A DNA stretch of 64,000 nucleotides from Episyrphus balteatus (lineage: Eukaryota; Arthropoda; Insecta; Diptera; Syrphidae), in NCBI RefSeq assembly GCF_945859705.1, contig NC_079135.1, forward strand, positions 16,184,501-16,248,500. The letters are read 5' to 3'. Positions 34,101 through 46,079 of the stretch are shown here, one piece after another. Made by a program: the position numbers and the translations under genes. Positions within the stretch are counted from its first letter, which is position 1. Every line of letters begins with the position of its first letter. Under the pieces are notes generated by a model that was not told where the DNA came from, made no database searches, and saw only the letters and a list, made by a program, of their open reading frames with translations.

Positions 34101-36349
34101 TAATTATAAAAAAAAAAACACTGACAAACCCCTCAAATCTATCGTGTGGGTATTGATTACATTAAGTCATAAAAGTTAAGATAACAAAAAAAAAAAAAAA
34201 AAACAATTAATTACAAATTTTACTTTTTATCAGCTATTATTTTTTGGATACTAAAACTCAAACATCTTATCAAGAACAAGCAATAACGTAATATTACCAA
34301 CATTTCCCGCAAATGCTTCCATTTTTGTCTATAAAAAAACAAAATGAAAACAGGAACTGAGATATTATTTCAAAAAAAAAGATAGGTTTCACGAACAAAC
34401 AAACATGTCAAAGTGCCATAAAATGCCCTACAGTAGCCTCCTAGTGTGTATGTGGCACCCAATCTACCTGTTTATTTTTTTTTTTTCTATTTGTTTCTAA
34501 ACAGTTTTTCTAGCTAAACACAACACACACAACATATTGTTTCCTTAGTTCATATCAGTTCCTATGAAAAAAAAAAAAAGTATAAAAAAAAACTAGAAGA
34601 AAACAACAATAAAATGTATGTGTATATGTTCTAACCACCTCATGTAGCCCGAACACTCCTTGCGTTAACAGTAAATAAATTCTTATTCTTTATGTTCGTC
34701 CAGGGAGTTGTTGTGTTGTGTACTAAAATCACCCATCGGATATTGCTCCCTTCTCCTGGACGACTACTCGCTCCCCCGAAAACGACCTATTTAAAATGGC
34801 ACTCTGACTGCAAGCCCCGAGCACCTTATGGTTATAACTTTGTTTATCTTATTTTGCGCTGTCATGGCGGACTTTCCGTTGTGCGCATTTTGCTATTTGC
34901 CCGCTGCTGCTGCCATCATCGTTGTTGTAGCAGTCGCTGCCACATGCCGTGTTTTCTAAGGGTACCTTTTTAGAAAATTTATAGAAACCCAAACAGTTCG
35001 ATAACTCGTTCGACATAGACGTATAGCTGTGTATACCGGTTTCATCTGAGATACAGGCAGAAAGACAGAGGCACACTGGCTGTATCTAACTCAAACTCTG
35101 TGTAGAAATCCTGCCACAATATACCCGCAGGGTGCTCTCCTCGTTATCGACAAAATTACACCCTGTAAGGATATTCTTCTCTCGCAGAGCCGGTATATGG
35201 GTTTATTATCATTTTTTTCTCCATTGTTGTTGTTGTATTCTTTAGTGAAAAATCATCTTCTATCATAAAACTTCCATTAGGCCGATGGCTGTATTCAGAA
35301 CTCAATTCAAAAAGTTTTCAGTGATTGTCGCGCATATGAAGTGAAATTAGATTGCAGGTCGCTGCTATATGGACGATGGGAGTTGTATACTTTTTACCTG
35401 TGCCAAATGTACAGTCGATAACATCCTGGATTTGATCTTGATGCACAGCTAGATGAAGTTAAATAGTGTTTGCAGCAGTATTAGTTCCGTTATTTTCGAA
35501 GCTTTAACATTACGTTCAATCTCTCTCTCTCTCTCTGAATCTTTAGGCCGATTAAAACTTGTTATAGAGATGTTGTGTCTCTATTAATTCTCTTGAGCAT
35601 TTTCCCTTTTGCAAAATAGCACTCTCCAAACGTCCTTTCGTGTGTAGTTACGAATATAGGTAGAGAGTATTTTTGGAATTTGGAAACACTGAATCGACCA
35701 CTCAGCATTTAGGATTACGTTTTGGCGGGGGCTTGTGGCTTTGGCCCGATTATGATTAGGTTTCACTGCAATGGTTGTATGTGTTGTATTTAAAGCCGCC
35801 TCACCGCTACCGCCAAAAGTGTGGCAATTAGTGTGAACTAAATTGAAAGTAAGTACACAGCAACGTGAGTTGAGTTGGTTTTGGTTTTATTAATTTTTGG
35901 TTATTTAAGATAATTAAATAATAGGATAAGTGGATTACAAAAGGGGCTTAAAAGTTGTTGGTTAGTATTAATTAAGTTATCCAAGTCTTCTCTTTGGTGT
36001 TAATTTTATTTGGGTTTAAATATTTTTGTATACGTATTTATAATAAATAAGCAAGTATTGATTCTTATAATCAATTTGTAGCTAATTTTCATACAATACA
36101 CGGAAAATTATAGAGCCAGAAGGAAGAAGAAAAAGATGAACACGCGTCTATTCAACATGCCAGCTCGGAGGTTAGTGTTTTTCAAGTTATTTGAAGAAAA
36201 AGTGACTGGAGGTCTTCAGATTTCAGAAAAATGCTACTTACTCGTCCAACTTATTGTTCCCTCAACTAAAAACAACTTTGGTTGTCTACTTCAACCATTC
36301 AAAAGAGTTTTATCTTCTTTTGATTTTCAATAAAATGAGATCGATTCAT
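34101..36349. other. Intergenic, partly balanced composition
   Basis: 34690-35850 is richer in G and C and includes a CT microsatellite (35519-35537). Open frames (93 codons at 34692) lack recognisable features. It could hold enhancers; nothing specific is identifiable. Confidence 0.45.
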
Positions 36350-36376
36350 TAAACGAAAGAGCTGAGCAGCGAACTT
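36350..36376. repeat. 27-bp inverted repeat partner, right
   Basis: This is the exact reverse complement of 12238-12264. The two copies bracket a 24.1-kb stretch containing the entire coding region of the Asp-rich gene. Confidence 0.7.
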
Positions 36377-36699
36377 GATTTGATGAAAATCACAAATTAT
36401 TGTTTATGACGATGATTTTTGTCAGTACAATTTAACAAATAAAGTTAATGTATTTTGAACTATAGTTTAAAATATTCTTCAATGTATCTCTATCTCTTTC
36501 TCAAAATATGTTTTTTTTTTTTAATGATTTATTTTCTTTTGTAATTAAATTTTTGGTTACATTCACAATAAGGGTATTAAAAATAAATTTATAACAGAAT
36601 TCCATGTCTAATTGTTATCTCGAAATCAATTTTTTTTTTTTTTTTTTTGAAAAATCAAATTTTCGTAAACGAGCAAAAATGATTTTTTTTTTTTTTACT

Positions 36700-38385
36700 G
36701 CTAAGAAAGTTGGTCACCGGAAAATTTATCGAAAACAATTCATCGAATTACAATTCATCGAAAACAATTGATCGAAAAAACAATTCACCGAACAACAATT
36801 CTTCGAATGACAATTCGTCGAATAACAATTCATCGAATAACAATTCATCGAATATCAATTCATCGAACGCAATTGATCGAAAAAACAATTCACCGAAAAA
36901 CAATTCCTCGAATGACAATTCGTCGAAAACAATTTATCGAATGACAATTCATCGAATGACAAATTCATCGAATAAATTATTAAAAATCATTGTTTGCCAC
37001 CACAATGACGTGCAATACCTTTATGTAAAGCTAGTAACTTTCTCTTTTAATATGCATTTAAATAAAAATGTTTTAGGGAATTTAAAAAAAATTTCAAAAT
37101 TTGTCTAAGTCCTAAATGTGAAAAATTTTTCTAAGTCCCGACAAAAAATTTCTTAGCCAAAAAATATGAAATAAATTTCTATTTCATATTTCACGACTTA
37201 ATAAAATTTTTCACATATTAGGACTTAGAATAATTTTTTATTAGAATAATTTTTCATAATTTAGGACTTAGACAAATTTTCAAAATTTTTAGTTTGGAAA
37301 AAAATTCCTTAAAACGTTTTTATTTAAATGCAAAATAAAAGTAAAAGTTACTCGCTTTACAAAAATATATGGTCATTGAATGAAAATTCTTCGAATAACA
37401 GTTCCTCGAATGACAATTGCTCGAATGACAATTCATCGAAAGCAATTCATCGAATGACAAATTCATCGAATAAATTATTAAAAATCATAGGTTGCCACCA
37501 CAATGACGTGCTATACCTTTTTGTAAAGCTAGTAACCTTCTCCTTCAGTTTACGTTTAAATAAAAATGTTTTAGGAAATTTAAAAAAAATTCAAAATTTG
37601 AAAATTTTTTTGAGTCCTAAATTTCAAAAAATTTTTCTAAGTCCAAGAATATGAATAATTATTCTAAGTCCAAGAAAAGTACGGGAAAGTAAGAATTTTG
37701 TTGGGAAAAAATTCCAAAACGTATTTGGACTTCAGAACTCGAAAGAGTATCAAGATACCAGCCGAAAACCATATTTTGCACAATCGCACTTAGAGTCATT
37801 TGGCCGCCATTTAGTTTTTTATAAAAATTTTACTTTTTCACATAACTCACGTATTTTTGAATCTACAGAAAAAAAGTTAAATAACTTTTTTCGATTATCC
37901 CTCCGGTTTAAGAGTTAGGGTGGTTTTTTTGAAACGTTTTAGAAATTTTTTTCATATTTCAGGACTTAGAAAAATTTTTCACATTTAGGACTTAGAAAAA
38001 TTTTGAAATTTTTTTTAAATTCCCTAAAACATTTTTATTTAAATGCATATTAAAAGAGAAAGTTACTAGCTTTACATAAAGGTATGGCACGTCATTGTGG
38101 TGGCAAACAATGATTTTTAATAATTTATTCGATGAATTGTCATTCGATAAATTGTTTTCGACGAATTGTCATTCGAGGAATTGTTTTTCGGTGAATTGTT
38201 TTTTCGATCAATTGCGTTCGATGAATTGCCATTCGATGAATTGTTATTCGATGAATTGTTATTCGACGAATTGTCATTCGAAGAATTGTTGTTCGGTGAA
38301 TTGTTTTTTCGATCAATTGTGTTCGATGAATTGTAATTCGACGAATTGTTTTCTACGAATTTTCCGCAAATCAAGAAAGTTGTTT
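36700..38385. mobile_element. Foldback with minisatellite arms (CAATTCATCGAATAA unit)
   Basis: The left arm, 36720-36975, is a degenerate tandem array of a ~15-bp unit CAATTCATCGAATAA. It is followed by a unique segment (TTGCCACCACAATGACGTGC near 36997). The same array plus unique segment recurs directly at 37380-37600 and inverted at about 37930-38370. The element therefore has three arm copies, two direct and one inverted. Asn/Ser-rich open frames on both arms are by-products of the repeat. Confidence 0.75.
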
Positions 38386-40960
38386 ACCGATTTTCCTTCT
38401 TTTAAATATGTGTTTAATTATTGTGAACTACATTTTGAAAGTTTTTGTTATATAAAAATATTTTCTTGGCACTGAGCTTCTCTAGACTGCCATATTTTTT
38501 TTTTTAAACGAGCAATATAAATATAAATAATGGGGTTTTAAAACATTCTTTTTGTAGACAATATAAAAATATAAATTTAAACTTTTGAAAGTTATCGCTT
38601 GATAAATATTTAAGTCTTTTTGTTTTTTTTTTTTGGGTCAATTTATCAATTGTAACAACTACATACATATATAAATAAATAAAAACAAGGAAACGAAAAT
38701 ACACAACTAAGTCACACGTAATTTATCTAAAATTAAAAGCTTTTTACTAAGTCATCAGAAAAAAAAAAATGTAAAAAATTGAAAAAGAAAAAATATTCAC
38801 TTATTTTTAGATTTGTTTTCCAAAACATTTTACAACTTACAAAAACTGCTACAACTGTTTAATACTTCTATCTTTCTACATGCAACACTTTGGCCGATGT
38901 TTATAGGCTCTTGAAATTTGCACAAATAACATCGACAAACATTTTGAGTGTTGAAAGGCTATGCAGAGTATGTGTACGAGTATTGACGAACCTACTATCG
39001 AAGGTAGATATATTTTCTGTTAAAAATATTAACAACTCACTTGTTCATTTCAATACTCTTCGCTTTCCTGAATTTTTAAAAAGTTATTAACCTGCATCCT
39101 GAATTTTTATGCATGTCAACTTTTCTACAACTAGATACTTACACTCATCCTTCACCTGTTGGCATATAAAAATGATAGATTCAACATAATATTTTTTTTG
39201 TTCCCTTCAAGTGAATAATACAAAATTCAATCTTTTTGGTGACTCTGTCAAACTCGTGTGTTATTGTGTGTCTTTCCGGGAACAGAATCGATGTTCACTA
39301 TTATTATTCCTCTGGATATCATGTCATACTCGTACCAACAAAAATACAAAAAAAACAACAAAACAAAACAAAAAAATCCCGCAAGGCATATTTGATTGTT
39401 TGTTCTGCAAATTCATGGTGGGTGACGATTTCTATACAAAATTGCTATTCAATTCAATTTTTTTTTTGTGTTTTTTTTTGTAGGTATCTATGCAGATCGA
39501 AAGTTATTCATTCATATTGGAGGAGTATATATTCACAATGCCTTCCTCTAAACATTTTGTGTTGCGTGTTGTATACTTTTAGGTGCTTGTGTTGAAATTG
39601 TTTTTACAAAAAATAATGAAACATGATATGAATTCATTCATTGATATGACTGACTGACTGACTAGCTGACTAGCTGACTTTACTGACTGACTGATTGACA
39701 TGAACACTCATTTTATCGCTCGAAGCTTGACTTGGGCTATACAACAGCAGCAGCAGCAGCAACTACTACTACTGACATTTTGCTGCCATAGACTCTTTTG
39801 GGTTTCCTGTTATTGATGACATGCTGTTGGGATGTATATTTACAATGTAGATAGATACATCGATGTTGTCAAAAACAATACACAAAAGTTTGATACAAAA
39901 AAAAAAATATTTGAAATAAGAATTTAAGAAACGTTTGCTGAATTAATTTTTAAATAAAATAGTAAAATTGAACAGAAAAAAAGCGATGTTAAAATCTACT
40001 TTTTACCTATGCCTTTTTTGAAAAAAGAACTCCAATCTCCTTGTGTTGACTTACTGCACAAAAAAATGTTCAATCCTTCTTACAGAAAATTTAATTAATT
40101 TCTACATAATTTCTGACTCTCATAAATTTTTTAATATTATTAAAAGAAAAGTTGATAAATAACAATCAAAACTCATATTACGATGTAGGGTATGCGAAAA
40201 ATGTGGGTGGACAAGTTCTTTTATTATTTATTTCTTCTCTTCAATCTTGGTATGTAGCAGTTTTTGGAGATTTTGCAGATTAAATTTTGGAATTAATTTT
40301 TTAAGACCAACAAAAGTACAAAAACAATTTTAGAAAAGTATAATGTTCTCAAAAGATTTTGTTGAAAAAAAATCAAGTTTTATCTGTTGACAAGGTCTGT
40401 CTTTTGATGGAAGAAGTTTTTAGGATAATTTATTAACGGTACGTCCTATAAAACCGTTTTATTTTTTTTTTCTAATTCTGACATGTTCCCGAATTTCTTG
40501 TTCAATTTCAACCAAATTTTGTGACCTAGAGCATCAATAGTTTAAATATGAGTACAAAAACGAGTATTTTGTATTTTGTATTTTTGAAAAACAAAAAAAT
40601 ATTTGATTTTTTTTTTTTGAAAATTATATTTTCGAAAATCCGAGATAGATTATTTTGGCGATGATACATTTTTAATATCAAAATAGTTCAAACATTTTTT
40701 TTTATTAAAAATTGGATTAAAAAAAATAGCTTTTCATATTTTTTTAAGTTTCTACTATAAAAAAGTTTTAAGCAACTTTTATTCTAAGAGCAAGTTTTTA
40801 AAGGTGCCACTTTCATTGTTCATTTAAAAAAAAACGACACAAAGATTAATAATTTTAAAATTTCAGCTTTAGTAGTTGCTGTTTATCATTTTCAATTGTG
40901 AGATAAATTGCTTAGTGACCCAACAGTGGTAGGTTCGATCTCAGTGGCTGCCAGTTTTTT
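38386..40960. other. Intergenic, AT-rich with microsatellites
   Basis: It includes a degenerate GACT array (39645-39700), a CAG run (39743-39760), and a sequence near 40438-40740 that resembles 61905-62250 (ACGGTAC followed by AT-rich blocks). No gene. Confidence 0.5.
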
Positions 40961-41458
40961 GGGAGCGGGTCATAATTCTGCTTGTCAAAATTCTGTACGA
41001 CAAAATTCTGTGGGGTCAAAATACTGTAATACCATAATTCTGTAAGTCATTATACCGTAAATACAAAATTCTGTACGTCAAAATACTGTATGAACAAAAT
41101 ACTGACATGCAAAATTCTGTTTTGTAAAATTCTGTACGGCAAAATACTGTATATCAAAATTCTGTAAAAATGCTGTAAAAAAATATCATTTTGATAATGT
41201 AAAAAAGTGCACGCGCACATTATCAAAATGATATTTTTTTACAGCATTTTTACAGAATTTTGATATACAGTATTTTGATGTACAGAATTTTGAAATACAG
41301 TATTTTGACCAACCAGAATTTTGCTATACAGAATTTTGACTTTCAGAATTTTGTTCCTACAGCATTTTGCAAATACAGAATTTTGACATACAGTATTTTG
41401 GCATACAGTATTTTGAATACAGAATTTTGCAAAATACAGAATTTCGACCCCAACCCCA
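40961..41458. mobile_element. Foldback with minisatellite arms (CAAAATTCTGTACGA unit) and a perfect hairpin core
   Basis: The left arm (40972-41200) is a tandem array of ~15-bp units alternating CAAAATTCTGTACG and CAAAATACTGTA. The right arm (41217-41450) is its reverse complement. The innermost 60 bp, 41141-41200 against 41217-41276, are identical in inverted orientation over a 16-bp spacer containing GTGCACGCGC. The outer ends are GGGAGCGGGTC and GACCCCAACCCC. Confidence 0.85.
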
Positions 41459-44400
41459 GTTTTTTTTTATGTAAAATGTTTCCACATAAAAATAAAATGA
41501 TTTCCGCTTAAATTAAGTGGATTTATTTTAAATTTGAGCATTCAAGAAATTTAAGATTTGTCCGCCTTGTTTAAGACGGAAGTTATCTGCGAAAAAAAAA
41601 ACATATAGAAATCAGCTTAGTTTAATGAGGTTTTGAGGTGGTCTTTTTTCTTCGTGTACCACTGCGAATGGGTTTTCGTTTTGATTTCGATTTCGGAATA
41701 GAAAAAATGTCTACTTTCGGTTAATCTGGTAACCTGTTATTTTGTTATGGAATCCTATGCTACAGTCGTTACTTTTTACATTGCGAATAGGATTTAAGAA
41801 AGCGGCTCTTAAGCGAGTCATGTAGCTTCTCAGTATAGTTCCATTTTATATTTTGTATAATTTTTGCCGTCGTTAACTTAAAAAAATAAACTCAAAAATA
41901 TATACCTATCTTATTTAACAGAATTTCGGTTCAACTCTGATTTAAGCATGGCTATATTTCCATAAAAAAAAAACATTAAACAAGAACTAATACCCATACA
42001 AACCGTGTTTTTATCATTTTATCAATTAATAAACTACAACTTAACTTAACAATTAAAATAAATGCACGACTGGTTCGCAACTAAGTGCTCATATGTTAAA
42101 AGTTGCTTGGAATATTAAAACCTTTTAAAAATTTATTAAAGATTCTTTTAAACAAATTGGAAAAAAAAAATCTTAAAAAACAATATAAAATTTAGTTTGA
42201 AGTTTAAAAAAACATCACCTTAAATGGTTTTGAGTATGCCATTTAATTTCTTGTATAACAAAGCAATTTTATTTTGAAAATCGTTAGAACCGTTTCTTTG
42301 GATGTAATTTTTTTATAAATTTCTTTCAAAAAAATTTATGTGCCATTTAAATGAAAATATTAACTGACACATTAAAACAAAGTTTCAATGAAACTCATGT
42401 AATTACCTATCTGTTTAGAAAAAAAAATTTGAAACTTTTTTTAAAAATCCAAAAATTGTAATTTTTAATTTTTTTCTTAATTTTATAACATATAAATGGT
42501 TAAGTAAAAAATATTCACTTAAGATGTTGAACACTAATTTTATGTCCAAGGTTTGATGCTCTCTGTCTGTAGTTACTGCTTCGAACTATAGAGGGCTGCA
42601 ATTTTCCCAAGATTGTTATTTTTTTATCTTAATCAACAAACAATGTTCTAAAAATGGTACAAACTACAAATTAATAATTCCTTTCAAATAACCCCTTTTT
42701 ATCATTTTTTTTATTAATTTCTATTTAATATGATTGTTGAAGAGTAAAGATGTCTCGTCAAAAAATATTCAGCTAAAAATGTTAAAAATTTCTTGTCTAA
42801 AGTCCGGCTTCTTAAATTGACTAACCATTTTCGTTTCCAAAGTCAATTCTTGAATAATTCGACTTTCTTGAACTGTATCTTTTTTTAAAGGAGTTTCTTT
42901 ACATGCATTCATTTTTTTTTTTTGTCAAAACCAAATTTGACTGTACTTATCTGTCGGAGAAATTAACTGCCATAAATTAGTGCCCAAATCAAAAACTGAA
43001 TTTTAATTGAAATTTGGAATGACCATCAGCAAGAAGAAATAAGATTTAATAATAAGTAATCATTCAGATTTTAAAAGAGAACCAAAAAAGCACTCATACG
43101 CCACCATGTACCTACCATTGACTCATGTAACATTTCATGTCTGTCAGGCTAAAGAACTAACTGGCTCTAAAAGTTTTCAAGTTTTAAAATTCAAGATCTA
43201 AACCTTTACTGTTGACAATCAACTTATAACGGTAACTTCCCGAATAGCACAGATGGGTTTTAATTTAGCAGATGTAACTCCAGTTAAACAATCTAATTGT
43301 TTTCCATTAATTTCAGAAACATATTCTTATACAATATTGTAACCCGAACAGCCGCATTTCCCCTCTTGATTTGCAACAAATTTGTGGCAATTCTGTTTTA
43401 TAAAGGTTAAATTTTGTTATTTCTTGGTCTTATTTGTGTTTTCTGAACTAAAAACTGTTTCATGAAAGTTAACCTAATAAGTGTGCAACTAAGAATGAAG
43501 TCGAACATCAGCTTTACTTATGTTGTAGAAATGTTAAAGAAAGTAGTGACTTTTATTATTTTTGTTAGGATTTGTTATAATTAAATGAAGTGTTTGTTTT
43601 CGAAAACATCTAAAAAGTTTCCCAAAAGTTATTATTCTAATTCTCATAAAATGTTTTTGTCTTATGATGTTATAAAAAAGATAAAAGTCTAAAGTACTAA
43701 ATCAATATAATACGTATAATAATTATGATTGAAAATGAAAGTTTTAGTCGTTTATGAACGGAAATTGTAATGCGATTACTATTTTTATCATAAAGATTAA
43801 TGTTTTGCCTCTATAAAATTCACGCGCCACATAAATTATTGAAATTAGAGAAATAAATTGAAAATTAACAAATAATAATTTTTTGTATTTAGGTATAAAA
43901 GTTGGAAAAACACTGGGTAATGTTAGAAAATGGAATAAACATCCCTTTCCACTGAAATTTAATATGAAACAGCAACAAGAATATGAAAAATCATTTTAAA
44001 ATTCATCACGTTAAATCATTTCGAATTTTGATGGAAGTCAAAATGGCGCTTGTTGCAAGAAACCAAACTAAAACAAGAGAATTTCAAATTAAAACTTTCA
44101 TGTTATTAAACATATAACTTGAACAAAATAGAAACTTAATGTTGTAAAACAATCCCTTTCAACCATTTAACAATTTTGGTGCAACAGAGAAATATGCTAG
44201 TTTATAGTTTATACTTTGTCAGGCTTGCCATGGGTATTTTTTGTTTACATTTTTCCTATTTTCCACTTTAAGTGTGTTTTTATTTTAAGTCACATTAAAC
44301 CTTCAAATGCTAATTGCCATCTTTTTTAAAAACACAATAAATATGAAATTAATAAAAAACAAAATGGATGCAATCACTTTCGATTAAAAAAAACATCTGA

Positions 44401-45751
44401 CTTTCTAGGCATCTATTGAAATATGGAACGAATTGTTAAAAAAATATCAAAATTAGATATGACTTTTATACCTATGTAAAAATTTAATTTTGTATTATGT
44501 TGGTATTTGTAATAATACTAAAATATTTTTGTTTTTCCATCCAGAAATCTACAATTTTTGTTTTCTGGCCTGTAAATTTGTTTTATTGTCTTAGGCAACT
44601 CTGGCATATAATAACATTTCGTTTTGCTTCCATGGATTTACAACTAAGTACTACAACTAGCATCATCTGTCAAAATGGAATTAACAAAAACTATAATTCG
44701 GAGGTCCAGAAACATAACTATAATATCATTTGGAACTCGTTGTTGTTTCAACTTCAATACATAAAAAAATGTTGTAATTCTAGTTCTATATTTGTTAAAC
44801 CAAACTTTCAAAAACTTAAGTGTAATAAAAACTCTTGAACGAAAAACAAAACAGTTGAGCTACAGTCAGTGTCAGTAAAAAGTTAACAGTTTACATTTAA
44901 AATTCTTTTTTGTCTAGATTTGTCCATTAATTTTATTTTAATAGTTTGGAAGTTTTATTCATGTGTTCCTACTTAATGATTTTTTTAACATTAAACCGGT
45001 TAAATATGTGTATGAAAACGTGCTAAATGATTTCGCATGATAATAATTATTATTATAATAGTCTTAGATTTGAGAGGAATTGCTCTGCAATATGTTTTTT
45101 TTTATGTTTTGAACAAATATGATAAAATAATTTCATATACATACCAATAATAATTGAAATAGCTAGGAAGGTTTTTTTTTTTCTTTGAAAACCAATTAAT
45201 GTGAAACTTTCATTAGACGCTGACTGTATATCTTAATGTTGTAGATGAAAAAAAAAATGGTTCCTTGACAGTTTGGTTTCACCAAACTGTTAATAAACCA
45301 GAATAAAACAAAAAACACTGGGTAAAGAAGAAGACAGCAAAACATAGAATCAACTGAGTTACATTGATGTTTGATTCTTGTATCTGAAAACTTTTCTTAG
45401 TTTGACATTTGCTAAGCAAAACTATTGAAAAACCAGCATAAAACAGAAACTTCCCTGAATGACAAAGATACAAAATCATATTTACTATTAAGTTACATTG
45501 ATGTTTGAATGTTATATTTGAATCAGTTCTTGATTTGGCATATGTTTAATCAAACTATTGGTAAACAAAAACAAAATAAATACATTTAAACATGAAATTG
45601 TATACACTACGTATTATGTTATAACAACGATTAAGTGCTTAATTCTATGACCGTTTATTTGTTCTATGTTGGTTGTTTTGTTTCATTAAACTGTGGAACA
45701 ATAACTAAAATAAAACAAAAACACCACTTAAGAAGGGATATGCCTGTATAC
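41459..45751. other. Intergenic, AT-rich
   Basis: No gene. A dispersed-repeat fragment lies at 42060-42130 and a tandem duplication at 45270-45570. An open frame of 113 codons at 44497 is low complexity and not credible. Confidence 0.55.
45270..45570. repeat. Short tandem duplication
   Basis: GTTACATTGATGTTTGA occurs at about 45359 and 45492. Flanking blocks are similar in order (AACCAG.ATAAAACA, CAAACTATTG), giving a period of about 133 bp and two to three degenerate copies. A short palindrome (CAGTTTGGTTTCACCAAACT) stands at the left end. Confidence 0.45.
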
Positions 45752-45753
45752 TA

Positions 45754-46077
45754 GGGTGGATCGATTTTGTTTTTAATATTTTGATATAAACCATTGATAG
45801 AATGTTATCAAAAAGGTATGTCTAACTGAGTGAAAAATAAAAAAAAAAAACAATCAACTTTTAAATACTTTTTTGTTAACAAATACCTTAACTAATTATG
45901 GAAATGGAGAGCTAAACAATTCATGTTTTTTAATTCATAACGCATTTGTTCAGATTTTTCCTAGAGTGAGAATTAAAAGTCAAATGTAACTTTTCTTTCA
46001 TATTTTACACTCAGTGACAACTTTTTATAAATGACCGAAGTAAAAAAAAAAAAAACTTAAGTTAAATCGACCCACCC
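45754..46077. mobile_element. TA-flanked MITE with GGGTGG termini, 324 bp
   Basis: It begins GGGTGGATCGATTT at 45754 and ends AAATCGACCCACCC at 46077. TA precedes (45752-45753) and follows (46078-46079), fitting a Tc1/mariner-type target. No coding sequence. It shares its terminus with the element at 58861-59634. Confidence 0.65.
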
Positions 46078-46079
46078 TA

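Noticed and set aside
34692..34973. 93-codon open frame in a G+C-richer patch
   Set aside because: Cys/Arg-rich with no domain, signal peptide or flanking splice sites that form a gene.
36710..38374. Open frames of 132 and 85 codons rich in Asn-Ser on opposite strands
   Set aside because: Both are translations of the same CAATTCATCGAATAA array on the two arms of a foldback; no signal, domain or splice context.
40925..40960. tRNA-like box B (GGTTCGATCTC)
   Set aside because: No box A or cloverleaf at the right distance upstream.
44497..44838. 113-codon open frame
   Set aside because: Composition follows AT-rich background; no recognisable family.
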